NCBI RefSeq assembly: GCF_022842045.1
Contig: NZ_JALHQI010000014.1
Span: forward strand, 13,715-51,528
Direction: 5' to 3'
Length of the DNA: 37,814 nucleotides
DNA from: Arenimonas sp.
GTDB lineage: Bacteria > Pseudomonadota > Gammaproteobacteria > Xanthomonadales > Xanthomonadaceae
Shown here: positions 24,858 through 33,300 of the stretch, one piece after another
Layout: the number at the start of each line of letters is the position of its first letter
How positions within the stretch are numbered: position 1 is the first letter of the stretch
Translations under genes and position numbers: made by a program
The notes under the pieces: generated by a model
Database searches by the model: none
Seen by the model: only the letters and a program-made list of their open reading frames with translations
What the model was told of the DNA's origin: nothing

Positions 24858-25664
24858 ATGAAACGCCTGATCCCCGCCCTCTTCGCCCTGGCCGCGCTGG
24901 CCAGCCTGCCCGCCGCCGCCCGGTCCGCGGCCCTCGTGGACCTGCAGGTCGTGGACCTGGACCGCCACGAAACCCTGCCCCGCCACCCGCACCACGGCCG
25001 CGAGTTCATCGAGGGCCGCCCCGGCCACCGCTACGCCGTGGTGCTGCAGAACCTCACCGGCGAGCGCGTGCTGGCCGTGGTGTCGGTGGACGGCGTGAAC
25101 GCCATCAGCGGCGAAACCGCCGGCGCCGCGCAGGCCGGCTACGTGCTGGGCCCCTGGCAGCGCATGGAGGTGCGCGGCTGGCGCAAGAGCCTCTCGGAAG
25201 TCGCCGAGTTCGAGTTCACTGCACTGGGCGACAGCTACGCCGCGCGCACCGGCCGCCCCGGCAACGTCGGCGTGATTGGCGTCGCCGCCTTCCGCGAACG
25301 CCGCCCGCCGCCGCCGCGCTGGGAAAACGAGATTGCCCAGGCCGAGCCCGCACCGGCCGCCAAGGCCCGGGCCGGCACCGCCGACGCGGCCGCGCCCGAG
25401 GCCGCCGCCGAGGGCGCGCGCTCGCGCCGATATGCCGAATCGGCCCAGCGCCAGCAGCTGGGCACCGGGCACGGCCAGCGCCGCTGGGACGCCGCCACCA
25501 CCACCCACTTCGAGCGCGAAAGCCGGCGCCCGAACCAGGTGCTGTCGCTGTGGTACGACAGCACCGATGCGCTGGTCGCCCGCGGCGTGCTGCCCGCGCG
25601 CTGGCCGCATCCGCACCGCCAGCCCGAGGCCTTCCCGATCGGCTTCGTCCCCGATCCCCGCTGA
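24858..25664 (+). CDS. Conserved secreted protein of unknown function
   Basis: This 268-residue protein has a clear signal peptide (about 1-22, ending AAARS). The N-terminal half (about 25-150) is a conserved beta-rich region with GREFIEGRPGHRYAVVLQNL, VLAVVSVDGVNAISGETA and GDSYAARTGRPGNVGVIGVA. I recognise this pattern from proteins of unknown function in several proteobacteria. An Ala/Glu-rich linker follows (about 160-190), then a region with RRPNQVLSLWYDSTDALVARG. It is probably periplasmic. The ATG at 24858 is preceded by GGAG. The frame is open far upstream, but the signal peptide fixes the start. A REP hairpin lies immediately downstream. Confidence 0.8.
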   Translation: MKRLIPALFALAALASLPAAARSAALVDLQVVDLDRHETLPRHPHHGREFIEGRPGHRYAVVLQNLTGERVLAVVSVDGVNAISGETAGAAQAGYVLGPWQRMEVRGWRKSLSEVAEFEFTALGDSYAARTGRPGNVGVIGVAAFRERRPPPPRWENEIAQAEPAPAAKARAGTADAAAPEAAAEGARSRRYAESAQRQQLGTGHGQRRWDAATTTHFERESRRPNQVLSLWYDSTDALVARGVLPARWPHPHRQPEAFPIGFVPDPR

Positions 25665-25669
25665 AAAAA

Positions 25670-25705
25670 TGTAGGAGGGCCGGGCATTGCTGCCCGGCCC
25701 TTCGG
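25670..25705. repeat. Single REP palindrome between convergent genes
   Basis: TGTAGGAGGG leads into the perfect stem GGGCCGGGCA-TTGC-TGCCCGGCCC (25677-25700). Read on the minus strand, the stem is followed after a few bases by a T-run, so it may also serve as terminator for the entericidin-like gene. The head matches both arms of the element inside the E2 gene. Confidence 0.75.
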
Positions 25706-25722
25706 CGTCGCGTGTCGCGGGA

Positions 25723-25872
25723 TCAGTTCTTGGCTTCGCCTGCGGCTTCCTCGAGCTCGCTGCCGGCCTTCTTGACGTCCTTGCCGAAGCCCTCGACGGT
25801 GTTGCAGCCCGACAGGGCGAACGCGGCGAGCAGGGACAACAGCACGATCTGGAACGAACGGACACGGGTCAT
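25723..25872 (-). CDS. Entericidin-like small lipoprotein
   Basis: This short gene encodes 49 residues: a signal peptide ending in the lipobox LSGC (Cys at residue 23), then NTVEGFGKDVKKAGSELEEA and a short polar tail. This matches the entericidin EcnA/EcnB family, small cell-envelope lipoproteins linked in E. coli to a toxin-antidote pair that affects survival in stationary phase. A near-perfect ribosome binding site (AAAGGAGGT) and a good promoter (TTGACT-16-TAGACT) precede it. Only one such gene is present, so no antidote partner is visible. Family assignment is firm from the lipobox and the NTVxGxGxD pattern; toxicity is not implied. Confidence 0.88.
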   Translation of the reverse strand: MTRVRSFQIVLLSLLAAFALSGCNTVEGFGKDVKKAGSELEEAAGEAKN

Positions 25873-25902
25873 GGCGACCTCCTTTTTTGTTGTGGTGGCC
25901 AG

Positions 25903-25930
25903 AGTCTATTCCGGCCGGATGCACAGTCAA
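25903..25930 (-). promoter_or_regulatory. Promoter of the entericidin-like gene
   Basis: Read on the minus strand, TTGACT (25930-25925) and TAGACT (25908-25903) are separated by 16 bp, about 30 bp before the start codon. This is the best sigma-70-type promoter seen in the window. It supports TAGANT as the local -10 consensus. Confidence 0.75.
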
Positions 25931-25978
25931 TAAACGGCGGGTGATTTCACCCCGGATTCACGCGAAAACGGGCCCGGT

Positions 25979-26899
25979 TCAGTCGCGCATCAGCGTCGAT
26001 TTGCCGAACAGGCTTTCCACCAGGTCCACGGCCAGCAGCCCGGTGCGGTTGTGGTCGTCGAAGGCCGGGTTGAGCTCGACGATGTCCAGCGAGCCCAGGC
26101 GGCCGGTGTCGGCGATCATCTCCATCACCAGCTGCGCCTCGCGGTAGTTGGGGCCGCCGGGCACGGTGGTGCCGACGCCGGGCGCGATCGCCGGGTCCAG
26201 GAAATCCACGTCGAAGCTGACGTGCACATGGGTGTCGGCGTCCACGCCCTCGAGCGCCTTCTCCATCGCGCGCTTCATGCCGAACTCGTCGATGTAGCGC
26301 ATGTCGTAGATGTCGAGGCCGTATTCCTTCACCAGCCGCTTCTCGCCCTGGTCCACCGAGCGGATGCCGATCTGGCGGATCTCGGACGGCTGGATCGCCG
26401 GCGCGCGGCCGTCCAGGTTCACCAGCGCGTCCGGGCCCAGGCCGCACAGGCAGGCCACGGGCATGCCGTGCACGTTGCCGGAGGGCGTGACCTGGCTGGT
26501 GTTGAAGTCGGCGTGGGCGTCGAGCCAGAGCACGCGCAGCTTCTTGCCGGTCTCGCGGCAGTGGCGGGCGACGGCGGTGATGCTGCCCACGCCCAGGCAG
26601 TGGTCGCCCCCGAGCAGGATCGGCAGGCGGCCAGCTTTGAGCTGTTCGCCCATGGCGTCCATCACCATGCGGTTCCAGGCGACGACTTCGGCCAGGTGGC
26701 GGTAGCCGTCGGTAGGCGGCAACCAGGGGTTGTAGGGGCCGAGCAGGTTGCCGGTGTCGCGCACCTCGAGCCCCCGCTCGCGCAGGGCCTCGGCCAGGCC
26801 GGCGACGCGCAGCGCCTCCGGGCCCATGCTGGCGCCGCGATGGCCGGCGCCGATGTCGGTGGGGGCGCCGATCAGCGCAATCGAGCGGGAAAGACTCAC
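25979..26899 (-). CDS. rocF: Arginase
   Basis: This 306-residue enzyme hydrolyses L-arginine to ornithine and urea using a binuclear Mn centre. The metal-binding motifs are all present: GGDHCLG (His), LDAHADFN (Asp, His, Asp) and SFDVDFLDPAIAPG (two Asp). DIVELNP near the C-terminus is also typical. The N-terminal SIALIGAPTDIGAGHRGASM separates it from agmatinases. The GTG at 26899 is chosen because it overlaps the stop of the upstream rhodanese gene by 4 bp (GTGA) and gives the family N-terminus; the frame is open further upstream without a better start. Urea use or ornithine supply cannot be decided, as no urease or polyamine gene is in the window. Confidence 0.93.
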   Translation of the reverse strand: MSLSRSIALIGAPTDIGAGHRGASMGPEALRVAGLAEALRERGLEVRDTGNLLGPYNPWLPPTDGYRHLAEVVAWNRMVMDAMGEQLKAGRLPILLGGDHCLGVGSITAVARHCRETGKKLRVLWLDAHADFNTSQVTPSGNVHGMPVACLCGLGPDALVNLDGRAPAIQPSEIRQIGIRSVDQGEKRLVKEYGLDIYDMRYIDEFGMKRAMEKALEGVDADTHVHVSFDVDFLDPAIAPGVGTTVPGGPNYREAQLVMEMIADTGRLGSLDIVELNPAFDDHNRTGLLAVDLVESLFGKSTLMRD

Positions 26900-27318
26900 T
26901 GGCCCGACTCCACGGCTTCGGGGGTGGCCACCGGTCGGCCCTCGGCCTCCCATCTCAGCCAGCTGCCCTCGATCTGCCGCACCTCGACGCCCGCCTTGGC
27001 CAGCACCTCTTCGGCGCTGGTGGCGCGCTTGCCGCTGCGGCAGTACACCAGCACCCAGGGGCGGTCGGCGGCCTCGACTTCGGCCAGCCGCGCAGCCAGC
27101 TGGTCGTGCGGGATGTTCACGGCGCCCGCGACGTGGCCGGCCGCGAACTCCTCGGGGCTGCGCACGTCCAGCAGCAGGGGTGCGTCGGGGCGCGCGGTGA
27201 TTTCCGCGACCGCGGCGGGCGAAACATCGGGGCGGCCGGCCAGCGCCGCGATCGGCAGCAGGCAGGCCAGCAGCAGGCCCTGGCGGACCTGGGGAAGCAG
27301 CGTCGGATGACGGCGCAT
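26896..27318 (-). CDS. Exported single-domain rhodanese
   Basis: This 140-residue protein has a signal peptide (about 1-27, hydrophobic core LLLACLLPIAALA) followed by one rhodanese domain. LLLDVRSPEEFAAGHVAGAVNIPH and the active-site loop YCRSGKRA, with its catalytic Cys, are intact. Periplasmic sulfurtransferase activity, or sulfane-sulfur binding, is expected. The ATG at 27318 follows GAGGA. The stop overlaps the arginase GTG start by 4 bp, so the two are likely co-translated. No functional link between them is obvious. Confidence 0.9.
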   Translation of the reverse strand: MRRHPTLLPQVRQGLLLACLLPIAALAGRPDVSPAAVAEITARPDAPLLLDVRSPEEFAAGHVAGAVNIPHDQLAARLAEVEAADRPWVLVYCRSGKRATSAEEVLAKAGVEVRQIEGSWLRWEAEGRPVATPEAVESGQ

Positions 27319-27379
27319 GGGCGCGTCCTCGCGTGGTGTGGGGCCCTCAGGATAAGCCCGCCGCCGTACGGGCCGCCAC

Positions 27380-27396
27380 CCGCGGCAAAGCCGCGG
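27380..27396 (-). other. Stem-loop after the LOV/EAL gene
   Basis: CCGCGGC-AAA-GCCGCGG is a perfect 7-bp stem with a 3-nt loop directly after the stop codon on the minus strand. No T-run follows. It probably marks the 3' end of the signalling cluster transcript. Confidence 0.45.
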
Positions 27397-27397
27397 T

Positions 27398-29830
27398 TCA
27401 GTCGCGCGGGAACTTGCGGTCGATCTCGTCGGCGGGCACCGGGCGGCCAAAGTGGAAGCCCTGCAGCTCGTCGCAGCCGATCTGGCGCAGGAACCCGGCC
27501 TGGGCCTCGTTCTCCACGCCCTCGGCCGCCACCCGCATGCGCAGCTGGTGCGCCATGGCGACGATGGTGCGCGCGATCACGGCATCGTCGGTGCTCTCGG
27601 GCAGGTCGCGGACGAAGCTGCGGTCGATCTTGAGCTTGTCCAGCGAGAACTCGCGCAGGTAGGACAGGCTGGAATACCCGGTGCCGAAATCGTCCAGCGA
27701 CAGCGACACGCCCAGCGCCTTGAGCTCGGCCAAGCGGCCCTGCACGCGCTCGACGTTCTCCATCAGCGAGCTTTCGGTCAGCTCGATCTCCAGCATGGTC
27801 GCCGGCACGCCGTGGCGCGCCAGCGCCTCGCGCACCTGCTCGACGATATCCGGCCGCTGCAGCTGCTGGGCCGAGAAGTTCACCGCCACCGTGAAGCCAT
27901 CGCGTCCCTGGTCGCGCCAGGCGCGCAGTTGGCGGCAGGCCTCGTTGAGCACCCACAGGCCGACCTCCGGCATCAGGCCCAGCGACTCGGCGATGGGAAT
28001 GAAGCGACCCGGCGGCACCGGGCCCAGGTCGGGGCTGGTCCAGCGCACCAGCGCCTCGAAGCCGGTGATGCGCAGGTCGGTGGCGGCCAGCTGCGGCTGG
28101 TAGTGAAGGCTCAGCTCGTCGCGGGCGATGGCTTCGCGCAAGCGTGCACCAAGCACCAGGCGGTCCTCGAGCTCTTGCATCTGGGTGGCGGAGAACTCGC
28201 AGATGCTGTCGCGGCCCTGGCGCTTGGCCCGGGTCATCGCGGCCTCGGCGCGGCGCAGCAGCTCCATGCCGCTGTCGCCGTGCTCGGGCGAGCGGCTGAT
28301 GCCGATGCTGGCGGTGAGGAAGAGCTTGTAGCCATCGCCCTCGATCGGCTGCGCCACCGCGGTGCGCACCCGGCGGGCCATGTCCATCGCGCCTGCGCTG
28401 TCGACGCCCGGTGCGATCGCCACGAACTCGTCGCCGGCGAAGCGCGACAGGAAGCCACGCCCGCCGACCTCGGGACCGATGCGCGCGGCCAGCACCTCCA
28501 GGGCCTCGTCGCCGATCAGGTGGCCCATGGATTCGTTGATGGCGTGGAAGTGGTCGATGTCGATGAACAGCACCGACACCTCGGAACCCTCTTCAGCGAG
28601 CAGGTCGCCCAGGGTGGCCTCGAGCACCGGGAAGCGCTGCAGCCCGGTCACGGCGTCGTGGCTGGCGGTATAGGCCAGCTCGGCCTCGACCCGGTGGCGC
28701 TCGGTGAGGTCGTTCTGGACGCCGACGTAATTCACCAGCTGTCCGTGCTCGTCGAGCACGGGCGAGATGAACAGGTGGTTCCAGAAATGGCTGCCGTCCT
28801 TGCGGCGGTTGCTCACTATCACGTTGCAGTCTCGCTGCTCGCGCAGGGCGGCGCGCATGATGTCGACCTCGGCCTCGCTGGTGGCCTCATCCTGCAGGAA
28901 ACGGCAGTTCTTGCCCACGGCCTCGGCCGCCGGATAGCCGGTCATCTCCTCGAAGGCCGGGTTCACGTAGACGATGGGGTTGTCCGGCTGGCGCGGGTCG
29001 GTGATGACGATGCCGTTGATGCTCGATTCCACCGCGCGCTCGAGCAGCAGCAACCGCTCCTCGGCGGTGCGGCGGGCGCTGATGTCGTTGGCGATCACCT
29101 GCCGGCAGGGCCGGCCGTCGAGCACCAGGCTATGGCTGGTGACCTCGACCCAGAGCGTGCCGCCGTCCTTGCGCAGGTGCTGCCAGACGCCGGCGAAGCC
29201 ATCGTGGCCGCCGCGACCCGACAGGTACTCCCGCAGGCGGTCGGCCTCGGCCGGGCTCCGGATGTCGGCGATGGTCATCATGGCCAGTTCGTCGCGGCTG
29301 TAGCCGTAGTTGGCCACCATCGCGTCGTTCACCGCCACGAAGCGAAGGGTCTGGGTGTCGTAGACCCAGGCCGGGAACGGATTGCGGTTGAAGAGTTTCT
29401 GGTAGCGCTGGCGGGCCTCGTCCAGCTCGCCGACCTGGCGCGCGCGTTCGGCGGCATAGCGCAGCGAGCGGGCCAGCTTCTCGCCGTCGATGTTGCCCTT
29501 GATCAGGTAGTCGGCGGCGCCGGCGTCGAGCGCCTCGCGGTCCACTTCATCATTGCCCTGGCCGGTGAGCATGATCACCGGGCGGTGCGCGCTGCCCTCG
29601 GCCACCGCCAGCCGCACCAGGTCCAGGCCGTTGTCCGGGCCCAGCAGGTAGTCGACCAGGTAAACGTCGTAGCTGGCGGCGCGCAGCGCCACGATGCCCT
29701 GCTGAAGCGTCGGCACCCAGTCGAGCGTGAACTGGCCGGCGGGGAAATCCGCCAGCAGGTCGCGGAGGATCAGGAAGTCCTCCTCGTCATCGTCCACCAC
29801 CAGCACGCGAAGATGGATCGGTCGCATCAT
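27398..29830 (-). CDS. REC-PAS-LOV-GGDEF-EAL protein, c-di-GMP phosphodiesterase
   Basis: This 810-residue cytoplasmic protein starts with a receiver (about 5-125; phosphoacceptor D60, T89, K111). A PAS domain (about 140-255) and a LOV domain (about 258-380) follow. The LOV signature GKNCRFLQ carries the photoactive cysteine C309, and the flavin-contacting N341, N351 and Q372 are in place. The GGDEF domain (about 390-545) reads RFAGDEF, a variant that is often but not always inactive. The EAL domain (about 560-805) is intact: EALVRW, VNFSA (N651), EIELTE, DDFGTGYSS (D713, D714), LKIDRSF (K734), AEGVE and QGFHFGRP. Net phosphodiesterase activity is predicted, tuned by blue light and phosphorylation. 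The ATG overlaps the stop of the upstream receiver gene (ATGA), so both are co-expressed. Confidence 0.93.
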   Translation of the reverse strand: MMRPIHLRVLVVDDDEEDFLILRDLLADFPAGQFTLDWVPTLQQGIVALRAASYDVYLVDYLLGPDNGLDLVRLAVAEGSAHRPVIMLTGQGNDEVDREALDAGAADYLIKGNIDGEKLARSLRYAAERARQVGELDEARQRYQKLFNRNPFPAWVYDTQTLRFVAVNDAMVANYGYSRDELAMMTIADIRSPAEADRLREYLSGRGGHDGFAGVWQHLRKDGGTLWVEVTSHSLVLDGRPCRQVIANDISARRTAEERLLLLERAVESSINGIVITDPRQPDNPIVYVNPAFEEMTGYPAAEAVGKNCRFLQDEATSEAEVDIMRAALREQRDCNVIVSNRRKDGSHFWNHLFISPVLDEHGQLVNYVGVQNDLTERHRVEAELAYTASHDAVTGLQRFPVLEATLGDLLAEEGSEVSVLFIDIDHFHAINESMGHLIGDEALEVLAARIGPEVGGRGFLSRFAGDEFVAIAPGVDSAGAMDMARRVRTAVAQPIEGDGYKLFLTASIGISRSPEHGDSGMELLRRAEAAMTRAKRQGRDSICEFSATQMQELEDRLVLGARLREAIARDELSLHYQPQLAATDLRITGFEALVRWTSPDLGPVPPGRFIPIAESLGLMPEVGLWVLNEACRQLRAWRDQGRDGFTVAVNFSAQQLQRPDIVEQVREALARHGVPATMLEIELTESSLMENVERVQGRLAELKALGVSLSLDDFGTGYSSLSYLREFSLDKLKIDRSFVRDLPESTDDAVIARTIVAMAHQLRMRVAAEGVENEAQAGFLRQIGCDELQGFHFGRPVPADEIDRKFPRD

Positions 29831-30273
29831 TTAGCGGGGTGCCCCACGGGCGGCAGGTCGACGATCTGCAGCCAGTACTTGCCCAGGGTCTGCACCACTT
29901 CGATCAGCGCGGCGAAGCTGACCGGCTTGGTGATGAAGGAGTTGGCGCCGTCGCTGTAGCTGTTGGCCACGTCCTCCTCGGCCTTGGACGTGGTCAGCAC
30001 CACCACCGGGATTTCGCGCAGCGCGGGGTCGGCCTTGATCTCGCGCAGGGCCTCGCGGCCGTCCTTGCGGGGCATGTTCAGGTCGAGCAGGATCAGGCCG
30101 GGCATCGGGAAGCGCGCGGCGTCGGCATACGGGCCGCGGCGCTTGAGGTAGTCCATCAGTTCCTCGCCGTCGGCCACGAACTGCAGCGGGTTGCCCAGGC
30201 GGCATTCCTGGAATGCCTCGCGGGTCATCAACCTATCGTCGGCATCGTCCTCGGCCATCAGGATGGTGATCAA
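29827..30273 (-). CDS. Stand-alone response regulator, Rcp1-like receiver
   Basis: This 148-residue single receiver has no output domain. The acidic pair D9/D10, phosphoacceptor D64 (LILLDLNMPRKDG), T94 and K116 (ITKP) are all present. The pattern DDADDRLMTREAFQEC, then LLDLNMPRKDG and IPVVVLTTSKAEEDV, matches the Rcp1-type receivers that partner phytochrome-like kinases. The start is taken at TTG 30273, preceded by GGGAG, because it restores the beta-1 strand ITILMAEDD; an ATG at 30258 would cut into it. It lies 59 bp downstream of the giant kinase gene and overlaps the LOV/EAL gene by 4 bp. It may shuttle phosphate between them. Confidence 0.9.
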   Translation of the reverse strand: MITILMAEDDADDRLMTREAFQECRLGNPLQFVADGEELMDYLKRRGPYADAARFPMPGLILLDLNMPRKDGREALREIKADPALREIPVVVLTTSKAEEDVANSYSDGANSFITKPVSFAALIEVVQTLGKYWLQIVDLPPVGHPAK

Positions 30274-30310
30274 CGGGGGGCTCCCAGGACAGGCATTCAG
30301 GACCGCTCCA

Positions 30311-30316
30311 AATCTA
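30311..30316 (-). promoter_or_regulatory. Weak internal -10 candidate before the receiver gene
   Basis: On the minus strand GGTTAGATT places a TAGATT hexamer 38 bp before the TTG start, in the 59-bp gap after the kinase gene. The hexamer matches other -10 candidates here, but no -35 is visible, so it is tentative. Confidence 0.3.
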
Positions 30317-30332
30317 ACCCACTTTCGTGCCT

Positions 30333-33300
30333 TCACCCCAGCCCGCCGGATGGCAGGGGCGGGGCCGCGGCTTCGGCGGGCTGCCGGGCCGGCAACACGA
30401 GGATGAACGCAGCGCCCTCGCCGGGCCGGCCTTCGGCACGGATGGCGCCGCGGTGGCGCTCGGCGATGCGGCGGACGATGGCCAGGCCGATGCCCGTGCC
30501 CTCGTAGTCCTGGCGGCCGTGAAGACGCTGGAAGGGGCCGAAGATCTTCTCCGCGTACCTGGGTTCGAAGCCGATCCCGTTGTCCTCGATGCGCAGCTCC
30601 CAGGCCGGGGCACCCTCGCGTGTCGCCGGCGTGGCCGCGATCCGGACGCGCGGCGGCCGGTCCGGGGAGCGGAACTTCAGCGCGTTCGCCAGCAGGTTCT
30701 GCAGCAGCTGGCGCATCTGCGTCGGGTCGGCCTCCAGCGTCGGCAAGGCCCCGCTTTCGATCCGGCCGCCGCTGGAGTCCAGGAGCGCTTCGAGGTCCTC
30801 GGTCACTTCCGACAGCACCTTGCCAAGGTCCACCTGCGCGAAAGGCTTGCCGCGCGCCACCACTCGCGAGTACGCCAGCAGGTCGTCGATCAGCGTCTGC
30901 ATGCGCGCCGCGGCCTGGCCGGTGCGGTCGAGGTAGTCGCGCGCCTCGGGCGCCAGCTGGGCGGCGTGGCGCTCCTGCAGGCGGTCGGAAAAGGCGCGGA
31001 TCTTGCGTAGCGGCTCCTGCAGGTCGTGCGAGGCGATGAAGGCGAAGTCCTGCAGCTCGCGGTTGCGGTTGTTGAGGTCGGCCAGCGTCTGTCGCAGCGC
31101 CTGCTCGGCCCGGCGGCGCTCGGTGATGTCGCGGCCCACGCCATAGACCAGGCCATCCGCGCCCGGCACCGAGATCCAGTCGATCCAGCGCACCGCGCCG
31201 TCCTTGCGCACGTAGCGGTTCTCGAAGTGCAGCGGCACCGGCACCCGGGCCTTGAGCCGCGCGGCGCGGTCGCGGGTGGCGCCGTGGTCGTCGGGATGGA
31301 TGAAGTTGGTGAACTCGCGGCTGCAAAGTTCCTCGGCGCTGTACCCGGTGACCTCGGTGAACACCGGGTTGACCTGCAGCCAGCGCCGGATCGTCGGGTC
31401 GAAGATGACGAAGATCTCGGCCGACATGTCGAAGAAACGGTCGCGCACGCTCAGGCGCTCGATCAGGCGCGCGCGCTCGATCGCGATCGAGGCCATCTGC
31501 GCGAACTGCATCGCCACCAGCTGGTCGTCCTCGGTGAACTCGCCCTTTTGCTTGTCGCTCAGCTGCAGCAGGCCCATGTTGCGGCCGGCGCTGTCCACCA
31601 GCGGCACCGCCAGCCAGCCGCGCAGCGGTGGATGGTCCTTGGCATGCGGCCCGAAGCCGCGCCAGCGCGGGTGGGCCACGAGTTCGGCCTGGGTCAGGCG
31701 CATCGGCTGGTTGGTCTCGGCCACCAGCGCATAGATGCCGCTGTTGTCGGCGGGCGTCGCGTAGTCGCGCCACTTCGCGTACTTCTCGGCGAGCGATACG
31801 GCGTGGATCTGGTGCTCCGTCCCGCCCAGGATCACGCTGGCGACGGCCTGGTTCGCGCCCAGGATGCCGCGCGCCTGGTCAGCCAGCAGCTGGTAGAGCT
31901 CCTTCTCGGCGATGTCGCGGTTGAGCAGGATCGCCGCGTCGCTAAGCCGCTGCAGCTGGCGGCTGTTGTTCTCGGCGACGTCCAGCGCCTCGGCCAATTC
32001 GCGCTGGTGCTTGCGCAGCAGGCTGATGTCCTGGGCGATGCCGAACACGCCGGTGACGCGGCCGTCCACCACGATCGGCAGGTTGGTGACGCGCATGTCC
32101 AGCCGTTGGCCACTCTCGAGCACGGCGGTGGCCTCGTAGGAGCGGGCCTCGCCGCGCACCACGGCGCTGAAGTGGGCCCGCACCATCTCGCGCTGCTCGG
32201 GCGCCACGTTGGCGTCGAACATCTGCCCGCGCACCTGCTCGATGGTGAGGCCGGTGGCGTGAAGGCGGCCGTTGTAGTCGGTGTAGCGGCCATCGAGGTC
32301 CATGGCGAACACCGCATCGGGATGCTCGTCGAACAGCGAGCGGAAACGCTGCTCGCTGAGCTGGATGCGCTGGTAGTCCGACACCTGTTCCACCGCCATC
32401 GCCACCATCGCCGCCAGGCTGTCCACCACGTCCAGCTCGGCAGCGGTCGGCGAACGCGGCTGGCGGTAGTAGGTAGCGAAGGTGGCCAGCACCTGGCCCC
32501 GGGCCGACAGCACCGGCGTCGACCAACAGGCGCGCAGGCCGTGCTCCTGCGCGACGGCGCGGTAGTCGTCCCACAGCGGGTCGGCGTCGATGTCGGCCAC
32601 CACCACGCGCTCGCGGCGCCAGGCGGCGGTGCCGCAGGAGCCGGCCTTGGGGCCAATCCGCTGGCCGTGCACGGCCAGGCTGAAGGCCTCGGGCAGGTCC
32701 GGTGCCGCGCCGGTCAGCACCCGTTCGCCGGCCTCGTCGAGCAGCAGCACCGAGCACATCGCCTCGGGATACTGCAGCTGGAAGAGTCGCGCCACCGCCT
32801 CGAGGGTGTCTCGCAGCGGCTGGCGGGCGGCGATGCCGGCCAGCACCGCGCGCTGCCCGGCCTCGAGCCGCTGCGCCAGCTTCGCGGCGGTGATGTCGCG
32901 GATGAAGCCGGTAAAGGCACGCCCGGCCTCGGACGCGACCTCGGTGATCGACAGCTCGACCTGGATCTCCTCGCCGTCGGCGCGCAGCGCCGGCAGCTCC
33001 AGCCGCCGTCCCAGCACCCGCTGCTCGCCGGTGTCGAGGAAATGGCGCATCCCCGCCTCGTGCGCCGCGCGCATCGCCGGCGGGATGATCACGTCGGAAA
33101 GCAGGCGCCCCACCACGTCGGCGCGGGCATGTCCGAACGTTCGCTCGGCCGCCGCGTTGAACTCGAGGATGCGGCCATCGTCACCCATGGTGATGATGCA
33201 GTCGAAGGCGCTCTCGACCGTGGTGCGCATGCGCTGCTCGCTCTCGCGCAGGCGGCGTTCCTGCTGCTTGCGCTCGGTGATGTCGTGCATGGCGACCACT

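Noticed and set aside
22218..25664. Open frame of 1148 codons on the plus strand
   Set aside because: Only its last 268 codons, from the signal-peptide ATG at 24858, form a real gene. The rest is antisense to the cyclase, membrane protein and trpS genes.
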